Below are positions 42,245 through 49,935 of a stretch of 55,569 bases of DNA, piece by piece. The DNA lies in contig JAVVWP010000011.1 of NCBI GenBank assembly GCA_036652055.1, forward strand, positions 1 to 55,569. Direction: 5' to 3'. Origin of the DNA: Fimenecus sp036652055. Lineage in GTDB: Bacteria > Bacillota > Clostridia > Oscillospirales > Acutalibacteraceae. Position 1 is the first letter of the stretch, and each line of letters opens with the position of its first letter. The position numbers and the translations under genes are program-made. The notes under the pieces were generated by a model. It was not told the DNA's origin. It did not search any database and saw nothing but the letters and a program-made list of their open reading frames with translations.

Positions 42245-43992
42245 AGATAGTTGTAGGTCAAGGAAGCTGTGGAATTGCCGCAGGTGCGTTAAAAGTGCTA
42301 AATGCGTTTAAGTTATCGCTCGAAAACAGAAACGATATAAAATTAACAATAGCAGGCTGCATCGGTATGTGCTTTTTAGAGCCAATTGTCGATGTCTATT
42401 TAGATGACAATAGCTTAAAAAGATTTGTAAGAGTTAAAGAAACAGATGTAGAAAGAATTATAACAGCTATAAATGAAAGCGATTTTAATAGTGTAAACGA
42501 TTTGCTTATAAAAAAGGAAGACGAGGATTTTTTATCAAAGCAAACAAGAATTGCCCTTGCTCATTGTGGAACGATAAACCCTGAAATAATTTCAGATTAT
42601 GAAGACGCTAACGGTTATAAAGCAATAAAAAAGATATTAAAAACAATGTCACCAGAGGAAGTAATAGAAGAAATAAAAGTTTCAGGTCTTGCAGGTCGTG
42701 GCGGAGCAGGATTTCCTACTTGGTTTAAATGGGACGCTGCCCGAAAATCAACCGCACAGCCAAAATATTTAATTTGTAATGCAGACGAGGGCGATCCAGG
42801 TGCATTTATGGATAGAGCAGTGATAGAGGGCGATCCTCACAATCTAATTGAAGGAATGCTAATTGCATCATATGCGATTGGTGCCTGTGAAGCTATTGTA
42901 TATGTTAGGGCAGAATATCCATTAGCAATAAAAAGGCTTGAAAAAGCAATAGAAGATGCAAAAAAAAGTGGATACCTTGGCGAAAATATATTAGGAACTG
43001 ACTTTTCTTTAAAAATGAGAATTAAAGCAGGTGCAGGTGCATTTGTGTGTGGTGAAGAAACCGCACTTATAGAATCTCTTGAGGGCGAAAGGGGAATGCC
43101 ACGGTTAAAGCCTCCTTTCCCAGCACAAGAGGGATATTGGCATAAACCGTCTAATATCAATAATGTTGAAACCTATGCGAATGTAGCTTGGATAATTTTA
43201 AATGGCGGAGCAGCATTTGCAAAAATGGGAACAGAAAACAGTAAAGGAACAAAGGTTTTCGCACTTACAGGAAAAATCAAAAAAGGCGGACTTGTTGAAA
43301 TCCCAATGGGCAAAACTCTTAGAGATGTTATTTACGACATTGGCGGCGGAATTAAAGATGATAAACAGTTTAAAGCGGTTCAAATGGGCGGGCCATCAGG
43401 CGGTTGCATTCCATTCGAGCTTTTAGATACAGTTATTGATTATAAGGCACTTGGGGCAACAGGGGCAATTATGGGTTCAGGCGGAATGGTCGTTATGGAC
43501 AGCGACACTTGTATGGTAGGTATGGCAAAATTCTTTTTAGACTTCACAGCTAAAGAATCTTGTGGAAAATGCGTGCATTGTCGACTTGGCACTAAAAGAA
43601 TGCTTGAAATATTAGAAAGAATTTGTAGCGGTAATGGAAAAAATGGTGACATTGAGCTTTTAGAAGAACTTTGCTATTCAATAAAAGATGGCGCTCTTTG
43701 TGGACTTGGGCAAACTGCTCCAAATCCAGTTCTTACCACAATCAAATATTTTAGAAATGAATACGAAAGCCATATCAATGATAAATCTTGTAATGCAGGC
43801 GAATGTAGGGACTTATTACACTACGAAATAAATCCATCAAAATGTATCGGCTGTTCGTTGTGCTTTAAAAAATGCCCAGTGTCTGCTATTAGCGGAAAAA
43901 TAAAAGAACCATTTAAGATAGATAAAGATATGTGTATAAAATGTGGAAAATGCAGAGAAGTATGCAAGCTTTCGGCTGTTGAGGTGAAATAA
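42241..43992 (+). CDS. NuoF-like FMN/NAD(H) iron-sulfur subunit
   Basis: Encodes 583 residues. An N-terminal thioredoxin-like part has Cys10, Cys40 and Cys44. The flavin/NADH core has GLAGRGGAGFP (149-159), NADEGDPGAFMDR and GAGAFVCGEETAL. The [4Fe-4S] site has Cys441, 444, 447 and 487. A C-terminal ferredoxin-like domain holds two [4Fe-4S] clusters (Cys535/538/541/545 and Cys565/568/571/575). This layout is that of HydB/HndC/StnB-type subunits, where the FMN is the likely bifurcation site. It oxidises or reduces NAD(H) and exchanges electrons with ferredoxin in the cytoplasm. Confidence 0.9.
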   Translation: MKIVVGQGSCGIAAGALKVLNAFKLSLENRNDIKLTIAGCIGMCFLEPIVDVYLDDNSLKRFVRVKETDVERIITAINESDFNSVNDLLIKKEDEDFLSKQTRIALAHCGTINPEIISDYEDANGYKAIKKILKTMSPEEVIEEIKVSGLAGRGGAGFPTWFKWDAARKSTAQPKYLICNADEGDPGAFMDRAVIEGDPHNLIEGMLIASYAIGACEAIVYVRAEYPLAIKRLEKAIEDAKKSGYLGENILGTDFSLKMRIKAGAGAFVCGEETALIESLEGERGMPRLKPPFPAQEGYWHKPSNINNVETYANVAWIILNGGAAFAKMGTENSKGTKVFALTGKIKKGGLVEIPMGKTLRDVIYDIGGGIKDDKQFKAVQMGGPSGGCIPFELLDTVIDYKALGATGAIMGSGGMVVMDSDTCMVGMAKFFLDFTAKESCGKCVHCRLGTKRMLEILERICSGNGKNGDIELLEELCYSIKDGALCGLGQTAPNPVLTTIKYFRNEYESHINDKSCNAGECRDLLHYEINPSKCIGCSLCFKKCPVSAISGKIKEPFKIDKDMCIKCGKCREVCKLSAVEVK

Positions 43993-46788
43993 ATGAATAT
44001 AATAAATTTGAATATTGATGGGAAAAATATAAAAGCCGAAGCTACAAAAACAATTCTAAATGTTGCAACTGAAAATGGAATAAAAATCCCAAACCTTTGT
44101 TATGATGGAAGAACCGAGCTTTATGGAGCTTGCGGTCTTTGCTTAATTGAAATTGAGGGAAATGCTAAATTGCTTCGTGCTTGTTCTACAAGAGTTAGCG
44201 AGGGAATGGTAGTTAAAACTAATAGTGAAAGAATAGGCAGAGCAAGAAAAACAGCACTTGAGCTTTTGCTTTCTGACCACACAGGTGACTGCAAAGCACC
44301 TTGTACGCTTGCTTGCCCTGCAAACACTGATTGCCAAGGTTATGTTTCATTAATTGCAAATGGTGAATATAAAGAGGCAGTAAAGCTTATAAAAGAAAAA
44401 ATCCCGTTCCCGTCATCAATAGGCAGAGTGTGTCCGCACCCTTGCGAAAAAAAATGCAGGCGTCAATATGTTGATGAGCCTATAAGCATTGCAAACCTAA
44501 AAAGCTTTGTCGGTGATATGGATATGCTCAGCGAGGATAATTTCGAGCCATCAGTTGAGCCTGATACAGGAAAAACCGTTGCAATAGTCGGTGGAGGCCC
44601 TGCTGGGCTTACTGCTGCATTCTTTTTAAGAAGAATGGGACACGCTGTCACAGTGTTTGATGCAATGCCAAAAATGGGCGGAATGTTAAGATATGGCATT
44701 CCTGAATATCGTTTGCCTAAAGCTATTCTCGATAAAGAAATTTCACAAATCGAAAAGCTTTCAATCGAATTGAAAAACAATATTAAAATCGGAAAAGATA
44801 TAACATTAAATCAGCTTAAAGAAAAATATGATGCAGTGGTTGTTGCAGCAGGTGCGTGGAATAGTAGCAAAATGCGTGTAGATGGTGAAAACTTAGATGG
44901 CGTGTTTGGTGGAATAGATTTTCTTAGAGAAGTTTCACTCGGAAATGCTCCTAAAATCGGAAAAAGAGTTGCGGTAGTAGGTGGCGGAAATACAGCAATG
45001 GACGCTTGCCGTACTGCAAAAAGACTTGGTGCTGATGAAGTTTATATAATTTATAGAAGAACGCTTGATGAAATGCCGGCAGAAAAGCTTGAAATAGACG
45101 AGGCAAAAGAAGAAGGAATTATTTATAAATTCCTTACAAATCCAATAAAATTCACAGGAAATAATGGCAGAATAAATGCTGCTGTTCTTCAAAAAATGGA
45201 GCTTGGAAAGCCAGATGAAAGTGGCAGAAGAAGTCCAGTTCCAATAGATGGTGAAATTGAAACAATAGAGCTTGACAGCGTTATTATGGCAATAGGTCAA
45301 CACCCTAATTTAGATGGATTTGAGCAGCTTGAAGCTACAAAAAGGCATACAATAAGTGCTGATGAAAATTCGTTCAGAACTTCGGTAGATGGCGTTTTTG
45401 CAATTGGTGATATTACAAATAAAGGTGCAGACATTGCTATTTCTGCAATTGGTGAGGCACAAAAATCCGCAGTAATAATTGATAGATATTTAAACGGAGA
45501 AAATGTTTCATATAAAAAACCGTTTTTTGTAGAAAATGAAATCCCCCTCGATTTTTACAAAAAATTTGGAAAGCAAAAAAGAGCAGTTATGCCTACATTA
45601 GACGCAAAAATCAGAAGTAAAAACTTTAAAGAAGTTGCTTTGGGATTTTCAGAAAGCACTGCAAAAAAAGAAGCGATGCGTTGTCTTGAATGTGGCTGTC
45701 ACGATTTCTTTGAATGCAAGCTAATTGAATATTCAAATGATTATGATGTAAAGCTCGAAAAATTTAAAGGCGAAAAGCATAACCGTGAAAACGAAGATGT
45801 TAATTCATTTATAATACGAAACACAAACAAATGTATCTTATGTGGGCTTTGCGTAAGAGTTTGCGAAGAAACTATGGGTACTGTTAATTTAGGGCTGATA
45901 GGTAGAGGGTTTGACACGGTGGTTATGCCTGAGCTTTCGTTGCCTCTTGAGGAGTCAAGCTGCACTTTCTGCGGTCAGTGCGTGGCAGTTTGCCCGACAG
46001 GTGCTTTGATTGAAAAACAGCCATCAGTAAAAAGACTTACAGTTAAAGAAAACAGTGTTCAATCTGTTTGCAATTTTTGTAATGCACTTTGCAAAACCGA
46101 TATTAGATATATAGGCAATACAGTTATAAAATCACTTCCCTTTGGTGAAAATGGAATTCTTTGTAAGGGCGGTAAGTTTGGAATTTTTGCAGCAACGCAA
46201 AATGCAAAACCTATAAATAGTGTTATCGAAGTTAAAAATCAACTTAAAAAATATAAATCAGATGAAATTGCGTTTATTGCAGGCAGTACCACAACTTTTG
46301 AGGAAGCATCGCTAATAAATAAAATTTCTAAAAATTTATATACTACTGCTAATGAGTTTTCTGCGGGATATGTTGGTTTAGAGCATTTTAATGCAAAAAC
46401 AAGCTTTGATAATTTTAACTTTAAAGCAGTAATTTTAGTAGAAGCAGAACTTCCAACCGAGGTCAAAAATCAAGAATATGTCGTGTCAATTAATTGCGAA
46501 AAAAATGATGATGCAAATTCAAATATAATTGTTTCACCGTTTATAGCAAAAAATGGCACTTATATTACAAAAGAAAAAGAATATGCAGAGCTTAACAAGG
46601 TAGCCTGTTTTGACCTGCCAAACACAAAAACCGTTTTAGCAGAACTTTTTGATACGAATTTTGATTATATAAAGCTAAACGGTTATTGCGAAAAGGTTAA
46701 AATTGATAAAGAAACAATTAAATCAGGTGGCAATTTTAAAAAAATTCAAGACAATAAAACAATAAATAAATTCAAAAAAATGTTTTAA
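43993..46788 (+). CDS. NuoG/FdhF-like subunit with inserted GltD (NADPH, FAD) module
   Basis: Encodes 931 residues, starting at the base after the previous stop codon. Order of parts: [2Fe-2S] ferredoxin domain (1-80; Cys36, 47, 50, 64); a GltD-like module (about 95-510) with a Cys-rich start, FAD loop VGGGPAG (199-205), second Rossmann loop VGGGNTA (329-335) with RR at 355-356, which favours NADPH, and IGDITNKGADIA; two [4Fe-4S] clusters (614/617/620/624, 657/660/663/667); and an FdhF-type CxxCxxxC (693/696/700, fourth Cys724). The molybdopterin domain that should follow is cut to about 200 divergent residues. No hydrogenase H-cluster is present. It best fits the NADP(H) subunit of a Stn-type transhydrogenase. 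Confidence 0.85.
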   Translation: MNIINLNIDGKNIKAEATKTILNVATENGIKIPNLCYDGRTELYGACGLCLIEIEGNAKLLRACSTRVSEGMVVKTNSERIGRARKTALELLLSDHTGDCKAPCTLACPANTDCQGYVSLIANGEYKEAVKLIKEKIPFPSSIGRVCPHPCEKKCRRQYVDEPISIANLKSFVGDMDMLSEDNFEPSVEPDTGKTVAIVGGGPAGLTAAFFLRRMGHAVTVFDAMPKMGGMLRYGIPEYRLPKAILDKEISQIEKLSIELKNNIKIGKDITLNQLKEKYDAVVVAAGAWNSSKMRVDGENLDGVFGGIDFLREVSLGNAPKIGKRVAVVGGGNTAMDACRTAKRLGADEVYIIYRRTLDEMPAEKLEIDEAKEEGIIYKFLTNPIKFTGNNGRINAAVLQKMELGKPDESGRRSPVPIDGEIETIELDSVIMAIGQHPNLDGFEQLEATKRHTISADENSFRTSVDGVFAIGDITNKGADIAISAIGEAQKSAVIIDRYLNGENVSYKKPFFVENEIPLDFYKKFGKQKRAVMPTLDAKIRSKNFKEVALGFSESTAKKEAMRCLECGCHDFFECKLIEYSNDYDVKLEKFKGEKHNRENEDVNSFIIRNTNKCILCGLCVRVCEETMGTVNLGLIGRGFDTVVMPELSLPLEESSCTFCGQCVAVCPTGALIEKQPSVKRLTVKENSVQSVCNFCNALCKTDIRYIGNTVIKSLPFGENGILCKGGKFGIFAATQNAKPINSVIEVKNQLKKYKSDEIAFIAGSTTTFEEASLINKISKNLYTTANEFSAGYVGLEHFNAKTSFDNFNFKAVILVEAELPTEVKNQEYVVSINCEKNDDANSNIIVSPFIAKNGTYITKEKEYAELNKVACFDLPNTKTVLAELFDTNFDYIKLNGYCEKVKIDKETIKSGGNFKKIQDNKTINKFKKMF

Positions 46789-46800
46789 ATTATTTTCTCT

Positions 46801-47045
46801 GCTCTTTCCGCTTCCTCTAAGCAACCCTACGCTTCCTCTGGAGTTATTCCCCTGTTAGGGGAAATGTCACGAAGTGACAAAAGGGTTCCCGTTTTCGGAG
46901 AAAAAGCAAGACCGCAGTCGACTGAAGGAGGGAGCAAAACAGATAAAAGCCAATTCAGTGTAGGGAACGGTCTTGACCGTTCCGCCTCGTTTCCGCTTCC
47001 TCAAAAGGCAAGCTGTCGACCGCAGTCGACTGAAGGAGGGGCAAA
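46801..47045. repeat. Gene-free composite repeat block
   Basis: The 429 bases between the redox operon and the DUF5685 gene carry no credible gene. Seen here: CGCTTCCTC three times (46809, 46830, 46994); hairpin CCCCT/AGGGG (46849-46861); hairpin TGTCAC/GTGACA (46865-46879); a perfect 23-base direct repeat at 46910-46932 and 47018-47040 containing the palindrome CAGTCGACTG; and the hairpin element 46956-46985. GC content is visibly higher than in the flanking genes. It resembles dispersed intergenic repeats of gut Clostridia. Confidence 0.7.
46956..46985. repeat. Hairpin element, second copy
   Basis: CAGTGTAG, then arm GGAACGGTC, TT, complementary arm GACCGTTCC, then GC. The frame CAGTGTAGGG...CCGC is shared with the copy at 6579-6609, while the arms differ but stay self-complementary. 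Confidence 0.65.
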
Positions 47046-47118
47046 ATAGATACAAGCAAAATACCCCCCTCAAGAGGCAATTTTGTGGCATAGAGCCTTT
47101 AAACATTAAAAATAAGCG

Positions 47119-47142
47119 TTTACTTTGTTAACAAACTGTAAA
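47119..47142. promoter_or_regulatory. Imperfect palindrome centred on TTGTTAACAA
   Basis: TTGTTAACAA (47125-47134) is flanked by TTTAC on the left and GTAAA on the right, with a two-base asymmetry. It lies about 25 bases upstream of the -35 of the DUF5685 gene and could be an operator. The Rex consensus needs a spacer that is absent here. Confidence 0.3.
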
Positions 47143-47158
47143 ATTAGATTTTAATCAG

Positions 47159-47187
47159 TTGTGCTAAAAATATTTATATGTTATTAT
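47159..47187 (+). promoter_or_regulatory. Possible promoter for the DUF5685 trio
   Basis: TTGTGC (47159-47164) and TATTAT (47182-47187) have a 17-base spacer, about 30 bases before the TTG start; AGGGAGGCG is the SD. Confidence 0.5.
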
Positions 47188-47217
47188 TGATAAAATAGCT
47201 TAGGGAGGCGAAATCTA

Positions 47218-48093
47218 TTGTTTGGATATGTCAAGCCGTTTAAACCTGAACTAAAAATCAAAGACTATGAAACCTATAAAGCTATATATTGTTCGCTTTG
47301 CAAGGCAATGGGTAAAAATTATGGCATAGTAGCACGAAACTTTTTAAGCTATGATATAACCTTTTATATAATGCTTATGCGTTCAATAGAAAATGATAGT
47401 TGCGACAGCTTTATTAAGGGCCACTGTAAATTCAATCCGCTAAAAAAGTGCAATTATGTAAAAAATATTGATAAAGTTTTTGACGAGGCATCAGCACTAA
47501 CAATAATAATGGCCTTTTATAAAGTTAAAGATGATATAAATGACAATAATATATTTAAGAGGATTTTAAAATATCTAATCTATCCTTATATTAAGCAAAA
47601 ACACAAAAAAGCGTCAAAACTCTATCCGCATTATGATGAGATTGTTTCTAAATATATGTCAATTCAATCAGATGTGGAAAACGGTGAATTTTCTTCTTTA
47701 GACAAGTCGGCTGATAGTACAGCAAAAGCCCTCAGCGAACTTTTCGCATACAATATTTCAGATAATACAAACAAACGAATTGTTGAAAGGCTGGGATATT
47801 GTCTTGGCAGATGGGTATATTTAATAGATGCCTATGATGATTTAAAAAGCGATTTAAAAGAAAAATCTTTCAATCCTTTTATTGAAAAATATAAAATCAA
47901 AACAGCAGAGCAAACTAAAGATATTGATGAAGATATATTAAAAACAATCAGGCTTACAGCAAACGAAACTGCATTAGCTCTAAATTTACTTGACCTTCAT
48001 TGTTACAAGGATATAATTGAAAACATTGTTTTTGAAGGGCTTGAAAAAGAAGTAGTTGTGATAAATAAAAAACGAGGTGAAGCTTGTGAATAA
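47218..48093 (+). CDS. DUF5685-family protein with two Asp-rich motifs
   Basis: Encodes 291 residues from TTG. The start MFGYVKPFKPELKIKDYETY and CSLCKAMGK (Cys25, Cys28) mark what I know as DUF5685; a second Cys pair is at 70 and 78. The protein is almost wholly helical. YKVKDDINDNN gives a DDxxD at 105-109, and YLIDAYDDLKSDL gives a DDxxxD at 207-212. Two such motifs about 100 residues apart are the layout of isoprenoid synthases that bind diphosphate through magnesium. That is a resemblance, not proof, and the Cys pairs are not typical there. It overlaps the J-like gene by eight bases. Confidence 0.75.
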   Translation: MFGYVKPFKPELKIKDYETYKAIYCSLCKAMGKNYGIVARNFLSYDITFYIMLMRSIENDSCDSFIKGHCKFNPLKKCNYVKNIDKVFDEASALTIIMAFYKVKDDINDNNIFKRILKYLIYPYIKQKHKKASKLYPHYDEIVSKYMSIQSDVENGEFSSLDKSADSTAKALSELFAYNISDNTNKRIVERLGYCLGRWVYLIDAYDDLKSDLKEKSFNPFIEKYKIKTAEQTKDIDEDILKTIRLTANETALALNLLDLHCYKDIIENIVFEGLEKEVVVINKKRGEACE

Positions 48094-48691
48094 TCCGTAT
48101 TCTGTTTTAGGCGTAAGTGAAAATGCAACAGATGAACAGATTAAAGACGCATATAGAAATTTAGCAAGAAAATATCAGACAAGCGAATATGGGGCAAACC
48201 CTCTTTCAGATATTGCCGCATCAAAGCTTGCAGAGCTTGATAGAGCCTATGACGAAATAATGATGTCAAGGCGTGGTCAAACAAACTATCAAGCAACTTA
48301 TTCAAATGCTGATTATACTTCTGACCAATCGCAATATCCTGATGTTAGAGCAAAAATAAATGCAAATCGAATTGATGATGCCGAAACCATTTTAGATGGC
48401 ATACCAAAAGATGTCAGAAACGCTGAATGGTACTACCTTAAAGGTCAAATTCAGCAAAAAAGAGGTTGGTTTGACGAAGCATATAAGAATTATTCTTCTG
48501 CGTGTCAAATGGATCCCTCAAACATCGAATATACAAATGCCTTTAATAGTCTTAATAATAATTCAAATGGCGGATATAAAACCTCTGGAAAAACTGGCGG
48601 TGGCTGCAGCAGCTGCGACCTATGTTCAGGGCTTCTTTGTGCTGATTGTTGCTGCGAATGTTTTGGTGGCGACATAATACCGTGCTGTTAA
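48086..48691 (+). CDS. J-domain-like protein without HPD, Cys-rich C-terminus
   Basis: Encodes 201 residues from GTG behind GAGGTG. Residues 1-62 follow the J-domain pattern (NPYSVLGVSENATDEQIKDA, then ELDRAYDEIM), but the HPD that stimulates DnaK is replaced by QTS at 31-33. Residues 85-150 look like a TPR-type helical region (YYLKGQIQQKRGWFDEAYKN, repeated pattern). The last 28 residues hold ten Cys (CSSCDLC, LLCADCCCECF, CC at the end), suggesting a metal site or membrane-proximal acylation. It belongs to the DUF5685 unit and is followed at once by a membrane-protein gene. DnaK co-chaperone activity is unlikely. Confidence 0.8.
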   Translation: MNNPYSVLGVSENATDEQIKDAYRNLARKYQTSEYGANPLSDIAASKLAELDRAYDEIMMSRRGQTNYQATYSNADYTSDQSQYPDVRAKINANRIDDAETILDGIPKDVRNAEWYYLKGQIQQKRGWFDEAYKNYSSACQMDPSNIEYTNAFNSLNNNSNGGYKTSGKTGGGCSSCDLCSGLLCADCCCECFGGDIIPCC

Positions 48692-49243
48692 ATGAAAAAA
48701 ACAGCTTTTAGAAATTCTTCAAAAACAGCAATTGGCGGAATTATTGCTGCACTGTCAATAGTGTTAATGCTTTTGACTTCTATAATTCCAACACTTACTT
48801 ATGCACTTCCGGCGGCTGCTGGAATACTTCTGATTATCGTAGTAATTGAAATTGATAAAAAGTGGGCAGCGGCAGTATATTTTGTTGTTAGTTTGCTTTC
48901 AATTCTTTTATTGGCAGATAAAGAAGCGGCAGTTATGTATGCAATGTTTTTTGGATATTACCCAATTCTTAAACAAATTTTTGAAAGTAAGCTCTCTAAA
49001 ACATTATCTTGGATTTCAAAATTTGTAGTGTTCAATATAGCTGTTGTAATAGCTTTTTTAATAACAACTTATGTATTCCAAATACCGTTTGATGAAATGG
49101 AAACTTATGGAATGATTGCTGCTATTGGGCTTTTGGGGCTTGGAAATATAGTCTTTATTATTTACGATATTGCTTTAACAAGGTTAATAACTATATATAT
49201 GTATAGATGGAGAAAAGGCTTTAGAAGAATTTTTAAATTCTGA
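48692..49243 (+). CDS. Polytopic membrane protein, ECF S-component-like, unknown
   Basis: Encodes 183 residues, starting at the base after the J-like stop codon. Five to six hydrophobic spans (about 13-32, 35-51, 57-74, 79-90, 108-127 and 139-160) and a basic tail (YRWRKGFRRIFKF) suggest a small inner-membrane protein. The pattern AIGGIIAALSIVLMLLTSIIP recalls substrate-binding (S) components of ECF transporters, but no ligand motif is clear. It is the third gene of the DUF5685 unit, so a link to the two preceding products is inferred. Confidence 0.6.
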   Translation: MKKTAFRNSSKTAIGGIIAALSIVLMLLTSIIPTLTYALPAAAGILLIIVVIEIDKKWAAAVYFVVSLLSILLLADKEAAVMYAMFFGYYPILKQIFESKLSKTLSWISKFVVFNIAVVIAFLITTYVFQIPFDEMETYGMIAAIGLLGLGNIVFIIYDIALTRLITIYMYRWRKGFRRIFKF

Positions 49244-49269
49244 AACTCTGTGAGTTTAGGCTATTTCTC

Positions 49270-49298
49270 TTTTCAAAAAGCAAAAAATAATATATAAT
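49270..49298 (+). promoter_or_regulatory. Possible promoter for pyrE
   Basis: TTTTCA (49270-49275) and a perfect TATAAT (49293-49298) with 17-base spacing. A weak hairpin AAACTC/GAGTTT at 49243-49257 just before it may end the preceding transcript. Confidence 0.5.
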
Positions 49299-49349
49299 AC
49301 CATTTATAAAACAAAAAAATATTTCAAAAGATAAAAGGAGTAGGGAAAA

Positions 49350-49934
49350 ATGATAACTAACGAGAGAGTTACATCAGTTTTAAAAGAGGCAGGAGTTTTA
49401 CAAGAGGGGCATTTTCTTTTAACTTCAGGCAGGCATTCTAATAGGTATCTTCAATGTGCAAAAATATTCAGAAATACAAAATACAGTGAGGAGCTTTGTG
49501 CTGCTCTTGCTGAAAAATATATAAATGACAATATTCAAACCGTTATAGGGCCTGCTATGGGTGCAGTTCAAATGGCATATGAAGTTAGCCGTACGCTAAA
49601 ATGCGAAAACTTTTTCACTGAAAGAGATGAAAATGGAAAAATGACACTTCGTCGTGGATTTTCACTCAGCGAGGGGCAAAAGGTTTTAGTAGTAGAAGAT
49701 GTTGTTACAACTGGTGGTTCTGTTAAAGAGGTTATTGAGCTTGTAAAGTCATTGGGCGGCGAAGTTGTTGGCGTTGGCTCTATCGTTGATAGAACTGGCG
49801 GAAAAATCGACTTTGGTGTTCCGTTTAAAGCAGTTTATTCTGCTGAAGTTACATCGTGGGAACCTGATGAATGCCCACTCTGCAAAGCAGGCGAAATAGA
49901 GCTTGTAAAACCTGGCAGCAGAAAAATCAAATAA
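49350..49934 (+). CDS. pyrE: Orotate phosphoribosyltransferase
   Basis: Encodes 194 residues that convert orotate and PRPP to OMP in pyrimidine synthesis. The PRPP loop VLVVEDVVTTGGS (112-124) and FFTERDENGKMTLRRGF with its catalytic Lys/Arg are present. Two Cys pairs close to the C-terminus (CPLC) mark the Clostridia-type PyrE. It stands apart from other pyr genes. SD AAGGAGTAGGG. radC follows one base later. Confidence 0.93.
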   Translation: MITNERVTSVLKEAGVLQEGHFLLTSGRHSNRYLQCAKIFRNTKYSEELCAALAEKYINDNIQTVIGPAMGAVQMAYEVSRTLKCENFFTERDENGKMTLRRGFSLSEGQKVLVVEDVVTTGGSVKEVIELVKSLGGEVVGVGSIVDRTGGKIDFGVPFKAVYSAEVTSWEPDECPLCKAGEIELVKPGSRKIK

Positions 49935-49935
49935 T

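Noticed and set aside
46910..47040. Possible CRISPR-like repeat pair
   Set aside because: Only two copies of the 23-base repeat, spacing of 85 bases, no cas gene nearby.
46864..47049. A 61-codon reading frame inside the repeat block
   Set aside because: It is made wholly of the repeat units, has no SD and reads on both strands with similar low-complexity peptides; this is what GC-rich intergenic repeats give by chance.
48396..48677. A second-frame ORF inside the J-like gene
   Set aside because: Fully nested in another frame with no SD; the J-like frame has domain support.
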